A program made the position numbers and the translations under genes. This document shows positions 58,573-64,000 of a stretch of DNA of 64,000 nt, piece after piece (the first letter of the stretch is position 1; every line of letters begins with the position of its first letter). Source of the stretch: Mycobacterium sp. BK086 (GTDB taxonomy: Bacteria; Actinomycetota; Actinomycetes; Mycobacteriales; Mycobacteriaceae); NCBI GenBank assembly GCA_004362315.1, contig SNWL01000008.1, positions 124,001 through 188,000 of the forward strand, given 5' to 3'. The notes under the pieces are model-generated. The model had not been told where the DNA came from, made no database searches, and worked only from the letters and a program-made list of their open reading frames with translations.

Positions 58573-60057
58573 TTAACTGATGTGATAGTCGGACACCGGA
58601 TACGTCGACGCCTCGCGTAATGCTTCGTGCGTAGTCATCGGCCGCAACAGCGTCGCCTCACCACTGGGATTGAAATAGTACGACCGCGACGACGCGCAGT
58701 TTCCGAGGGTGAACAAAGAGGTCCCCAGTAACTCGGTCATGTGATCGAGGTAGCGGGTGTTGGCGTCCTCGGTGATCTCGAACGTTGTCGCCCCGCGCTG
58801 CTTCAGTTCTCCGAAGAGCCGGTCCATGTGCCGCATCTGGTACTCCATCGAGTTGAAGAAGTTCAACCCGAGGAACGCGTACGGACTGGCCAGGCTCAAG
58901 AAGTTGGGGAAGTACGGCACCGACACGCCCTGGTACGCCTGGAACCGAGTCTCCCGCCACCACTTACCCAGATTGCGGCCGTCGCGACCGATCACCTCGA
59001 TGGCCGGGAAGTTGGCTTCCCAGAGATCGAAACCCGTTGCCAGCACCAGAGTGTCGATGACGGCTTTGCTGCCGTCGTTGGCGACGATGCCGTCGGGTTC
59101 GATGTGATCGATCCCGCTGGTCTGCAGGTGCACATTCGGTTTGGTGAACGCCCGATAGAACTTGTTCGAGAATGTCGGCCGCTTGCAACCGAAGTCGTAA
59201 TCCGGGGTGAGCTTGCGCCGCAGTTCCTTGTCCCGAATTATGGCGAACCGCCACAACTTCGACAGGTCGCCCGCGGCCCTGTTGCCCGCCGGGAAACGGC
59301 TGTAGTGGAGGATGCCCCAGTCGACGAGTACCTCGTAGACGAAGTCGGTGACGGCGCGGATGGCACGCTGGGCCAGCGGGACACGCGCGAACAGCCGCTT
59401 GGCCCTGGCGCCGAATTTGATGTCGATCTTCGGCACCACGTAGATCGCGGTGCGCTGATACACGGTGAGATCGGCTGCGTCCTTGGCCAATTCGGGGACG
59501 AGTTGCACGGCGGTGGCGCCGGTGCCGATGATGCCGATCTTGCGGTTGGCTGGGTCGTAGCTGTCGTCCCACGCGGCGGTGTGAACGACCTTGCCCTCGA
59601 AGCTCTCGATGCCTGGAATTTCGGGCGTGAACGGCTGCGACAGGAAGCCCGTCGCGGTGATCAAATACCGCGCCGTCAGCATGTCACCGTCGGCCAGCGT
59701 CACCCGCCACCGCTTGTCTTCCTCGTCCCATTGAGCGCTCTCGGCGGTCGTGTTGAACCGGATGTGGCGGCGCACGTCGTATTTGTCGGCGACGTTGTCT
59801 GCGTACTGCTTGATCTCCGTGCCGGTCGAGAACAATCGGTTCCAGTTCGGATTGGGCTCGAAGAAGTACGAGTACGTCGTGGTCGGGACGTCGACGGTCA
59901 GCCCGGGATAGTGGTTGACGTACCAGGTACCGCCCAGATCGTCCTCGCGGTCGAGCACGACGAAGTTGTCGAACCCGAGGCGTTTGAGCTGGATTGCCGC
60001 ACCGATTCCTGCGAAACCGGCGCCGACGATGATCGCGTCGAGCTGCATCGATGGCAT
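58573..60057 (-). CDS. Baeyer-Villiger-type flavin monooxygenase
   Basis: This 494-residue class B flavin monooxygenase has the FAD loop IIVGAGFAGIGAAIQLKRLG, GGTWYVNHYPG, the Baeyer-Villiger fingerprint F-x-G-x3-H-x3-W in FEGKVVHTAAWDD, the NADPH loop IGIIGTGATAVQLVPELA and a late LVLATGFDLWEANFP. It would insert oxygen next to a ketone using NADPH; the substrate is unknown. ATG 60057 has a TATTCT -10 six bases upstream. A perfect 16-bp palindrome lies just beyond, so a repressor probably controls it. Confidence 0.88.
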   Translation of the reverse strand: MPSMQLDAIIVGAGFAGIGAAIQLKRLGFDNFVVLDREDDLGGTWYVNHYPGLTVDVPTTTYSYFFEPNPNWNRLFSTGTEIKQYADNVADKYDVRRHIRFNTTAESAQWDEEDKRWRVTLADGDMLTARYLITATGFLSQPFTPEIPGIESFEGKVVHTAAWDDSYDPANRKIGIIGTGATAVQLVPELAKDAADLTVYQRTAIYVVPKIDIKFGARAKRLFARVPLAQRAIRAVTDFVYEVLVDWGILHYSRFPAGNRAAGDLSKLWRFAIIRDKELRRKLTPDYDFGCKRPTFSNKFYRAFTKPNVHLQTSGIDHIEPDGIVANDGSKAVIDTLVLATGFDLWEANFPAIEVIGRDGRNLGKWWRETRFQAYQGVSVPYFPNFLSLASPYAFLGLNFFNSMEYQMRHMDRLFGELKQRGATTFEITEDANTRYLDHMTELLGTSLFTLGNCASSRSYYFNPSGEATLLRPMTTHEALREASTYPVSDYHIS

Positions 60058-60063
60058 GCGGAC

Positions 60064-60091
60064 AGAATACCGTATCTTACTCGCGAGTAAG
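60064..60091 (-). promoter_or_regulatory. Monooxygenase promoter with a perfect 16-bp palindromic operator
   Basis: CTTACTCGCGAGTAAG at 60076-60091 is a perfect palindrome. It lies 6 bp upstream of the -10 TATTCT (60069-60064, minus strand), which ends 6 nt before ATG 60057. The palindrome therefore covers the -35/spacer area and should act as an operator, most likely for a TetR-type repressor. No regulator gene is adjacent. Confidence 0.65.
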
Positions 60092-60129
60092 GTGAAGCCG
60101 TTTGGCCCGAGTCCCCGGGACCAATGTCG

Positions 60130-60743
60130 TCAGGGCAGTGCCCGCAGCGCGGCGTCGACCGCCAGCGTGGGAACGTCCAGCGCCTTCGACCCCAGGTCGT
60201 GGCGCGCCCCGGTGACCTCGACGATCTCGACGGGCCCGGTGATGCCGCGGGCAGCCTCGCGCACGTCGTCGATGCTGCCGAACGGGTCCGACGTGCCGTG
60301 GGTGAACACCGTGGGGACCGTGATGGCACCGAAGTGTTCGGTGCGGAGTCGGTCGGGCTTGCCCGGCGGATGCAGGGGATACGAGAACAGTGTGAGCACG
60401 TTCAGCAGGTCGGAGTGCTCGGCGGCGACCATCGAGGTCATCCGGCCGCCGTAGGAATGCCCGCCCGCGATCACCGGCCCGTTGGCCAGCGTGCGGGCCA
60501 GCGTGAGCGCCTCGACGATCCCGTCCCGATCACCGGCTGCCGACCCCGACGGCGGTCCCTTCGGGCGGCGCCGGCGATACGGCAGGTTGTAGCGCACCGC
60601 GAGCCAGCCGCGGGATGCCCACTCGTCGCAGATCCGGATCAGCAGCGGAGACTCCCGGCTACCGCCGGCGCCGTGGGTCAGCATGACGACTCCGACCGGG
60701 GTGCCGTCCGGCTCGTGCGCGATGCCCGCGATGTCCTCGAGGT

Positions 60744-60747
<4 letters not shown>
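60130..60747 (-). CDS. Alpha/beta hydrolase of the Rv0421c type
   Basis: ATG 60747 overlaps the thiD stop (ATGA) and gives 205 residues. The small hydrolase has an oxyanion segment LTHGAGGSRESPLL, the nucleophile elbow GGHSYGGRMTSMVA (Ser in G-x-S-x-G), an Asp in THGTSDPFGS and a His in GARHDLG. It has no cap domain or signal peptide. It is the last gene of the thiC-thiD operon, as Rv0421c is in M. tuberculosis. A thiamine-related role is not established. Confidence 0.86.
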
Positions 60748-63230
<2,483 letters not shown>

Positions 63231-63265
63231 GGTTGGTTTCCGTCGCCCACAGTAGCCCATGTCGC

Positions 63266-63322
63266 CGAGTTTCACGTTTTGCAGCCACTCACTCGATGTT
63301 TCGCTGCGAAAGGTGAAACTCG
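63266..63322. repeat. Compound inverted repeat upstream of DUF559 copy 2
   Basis: The outer arms CGAGTTTCAC (63266-63275) and GTGAAACTCG (63313-63322) are perfect over 10 bp. The inner arms GCAGC (63281-63285) and GCTGC (63303-63307) also pair. The element lies in the divergent spacer between thiC and the DUF559-type gene, outside the riboswitch, and resembles in layout the repeat at the end of DUF559 copy 1. Confidence 0.55.
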
Positions 63323-63378
63323 ATCGGGGCCAGTCGGTCTCGGCTGAATTGTCGGGACTCGCTGGGATGCTTCCCGCA

Positions 63379-64000
63379 TGGCGAAGCGGGATGTATTCGT
63401 CGGCCGTGAGGCATTGGCGGCCGGTCGGCTCACCAGAAGTGAGCTGGTCCGCTGGTATCAGCCGCTGTTCCGCGGCGTGTACATGCCCAAGGGTGCTGTC
63501 ACGTTGTGGGACCGGGCGAAGGCGGCCTGGTTGGCGACTGGCCGCCAGGCGGTGGTCACCGGCGTCGCTGCATCGGGCCTGTACGGCGCGAGTTGGGTCG
63601 ACGCTGACGCCACCATCGAGCTGATCTCCCCGCGGCACGCTCGTCCGCAACCCGGCCTCGTGGTCCGGCAGGAATTGCTCGCACCCGATGAGATCACCAA
63701 AGTCGCCGGCATCCCGGTCGTGGTGCGTGCCCGCGCGGCGTTCGACCTGGGGCGACATCTGGGACGCGGCGAGGCGGTCGCACGCCTGGATGCGCTCATG
63801 CGCAATCGTGTGTTCTCGGCCGAAGACGTACTCATCCTGGCCAAGCGGTATCCCGGAGCGCGAGGGGTGAAGCAGCTGGTCGGCCTCTTGCCGCTCATCG
63901 ATGGCGGTGCGGCCTCGCCGCAGGAGACTCGGCTCCGATTGCTGTACATAGACGCCGGGCTCCCTCGTCCGACCACCCAGGTTCCCGTTCTCAACGGATG
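63379..64000 (+). CDS. AbiEi-like/DUF559 protein (copy 2, cut by the window edge)
   Basis: The frame is open from ATG 63379 to the end of the window (207 codons), so the C-terminal nuclease-like part is missing from view. The N-terminus (AKRDVFVGREALAAGRLTRSEL, LFRGVYMPKGAVTLWDRAKAAWLAT) aligns with copy 1 at 40015 (FIGSEALACGLLNRHQL, LFPDVYVDRKTEISLCERI). Both share PGARG near the middle and LPRPTTQVPV further on. The visible part is the AbiEi-like region and the beginning of the DUF559 domain. Function is unknown. Confidence 0.78.

Overview
The window is GC-rich DNA from a Mycobacterium/Mycolicibacterium-type actinobacterium, most likely an environmental rapid grower. The reason is gene content and order. 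From memory of the M. tuberculosis map, the backbone matches purT-rhodanese-metZ (Rv0389-Rv0391) and then Rv0406c-fgd1-pta-ackA-pknG-glnH-glnX-mutT3-thiE-thiO-thiS-thiG-lpqL ... Rv0421c-thiD-thiC (Rv0406c-Rv0423c). An F420-dependent glucose-6-phosphate dehydrogenase, PknG with its rubredoxin and TPR regions, and many leaderless-type promoters (TAnnnT ending 5-8 nt before ATG or GTG) also fit mycobacteria. I saw no rRNA, tRNA, CRISPR array or insertion sequence.

Region 1 (1-12.9 kb) is housekeeping and accessory metabolism. It holds an AAA ATPase cut by the left edge, purT, a small membrane protein, a rhodanese, metZ, a TetR regulator divergent from an operon of three small proteins (DUF1772, NIPSNAP, DUF4267) with two inverted-repeat operators, an SDR, a GNAT acetyltransferase, a translationally coupled trio of luciferase-like flavin monooxygenases, an MBL hydrolase and fgd1.

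Region 2 (12.9-37.1 kb) is the striking part: a cell-surface polysaccharide island lying where fgd1, pta and ackA are adjacent in M. tuberculosis. It has two kinds of machinery. Left of pta is a tight four-gene minus-strand operon with an unknown polytopic membrane protein, a BcsA-like processive GT2 without PilZ, a BcsB-like protein and a GT-C-like membrane glycosyltransferase. Right of pta are two converging operons of a Wzx/Wzy-type heteropolysaccharide pathway. The plus-strand set has GT4, NDP-sugar epimerase, GT4, GT2, a PslG-like lipoprotein glycosidase and a Wzx flippase. The minus-strand set has a Wzc-like protein with an altered Walker A, a Wzy/WaaL-like protein, a glycosyltransferase, GmhA and HddA. 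A second, orphan BcsB-like gene precedes ackA.

Region 3 (37.1-53.7 kb) holds ackA, a DUF899/ArsR/SRPBCC trio, a DUF559 gene followed by a compound inverted repeat, a CtaG-like protein, the pknG-glnH-glnX operon (amino-acid sensing and control of glutamate metabolism), mutT3, thiE, a TPP riboswitch followed by thiO-thiS-thiG and a coupled SGNH hydrolase, a DUF318 permease with a TIGR03943 partner, and lpqL.

Region 4 (53.7-64 kb) holds a uracil permease with a coupled unknown protein, an epoxide hydrolase, an APC transporter, a small membrane protein, a Baeyer-Villiger-type monooxygenase behind a perfect 16-bp palindrome, the TPP-riboswitch operon thiC-thiD-(alpha/beta hydrolase), and a second DUF559-type gene cut by the right edge. 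Genes are packed very tightly: most co-directional neighbours overlap by ATGA/GTGA/TGATG, and nearly all convergent neighbours overlap at their stops.
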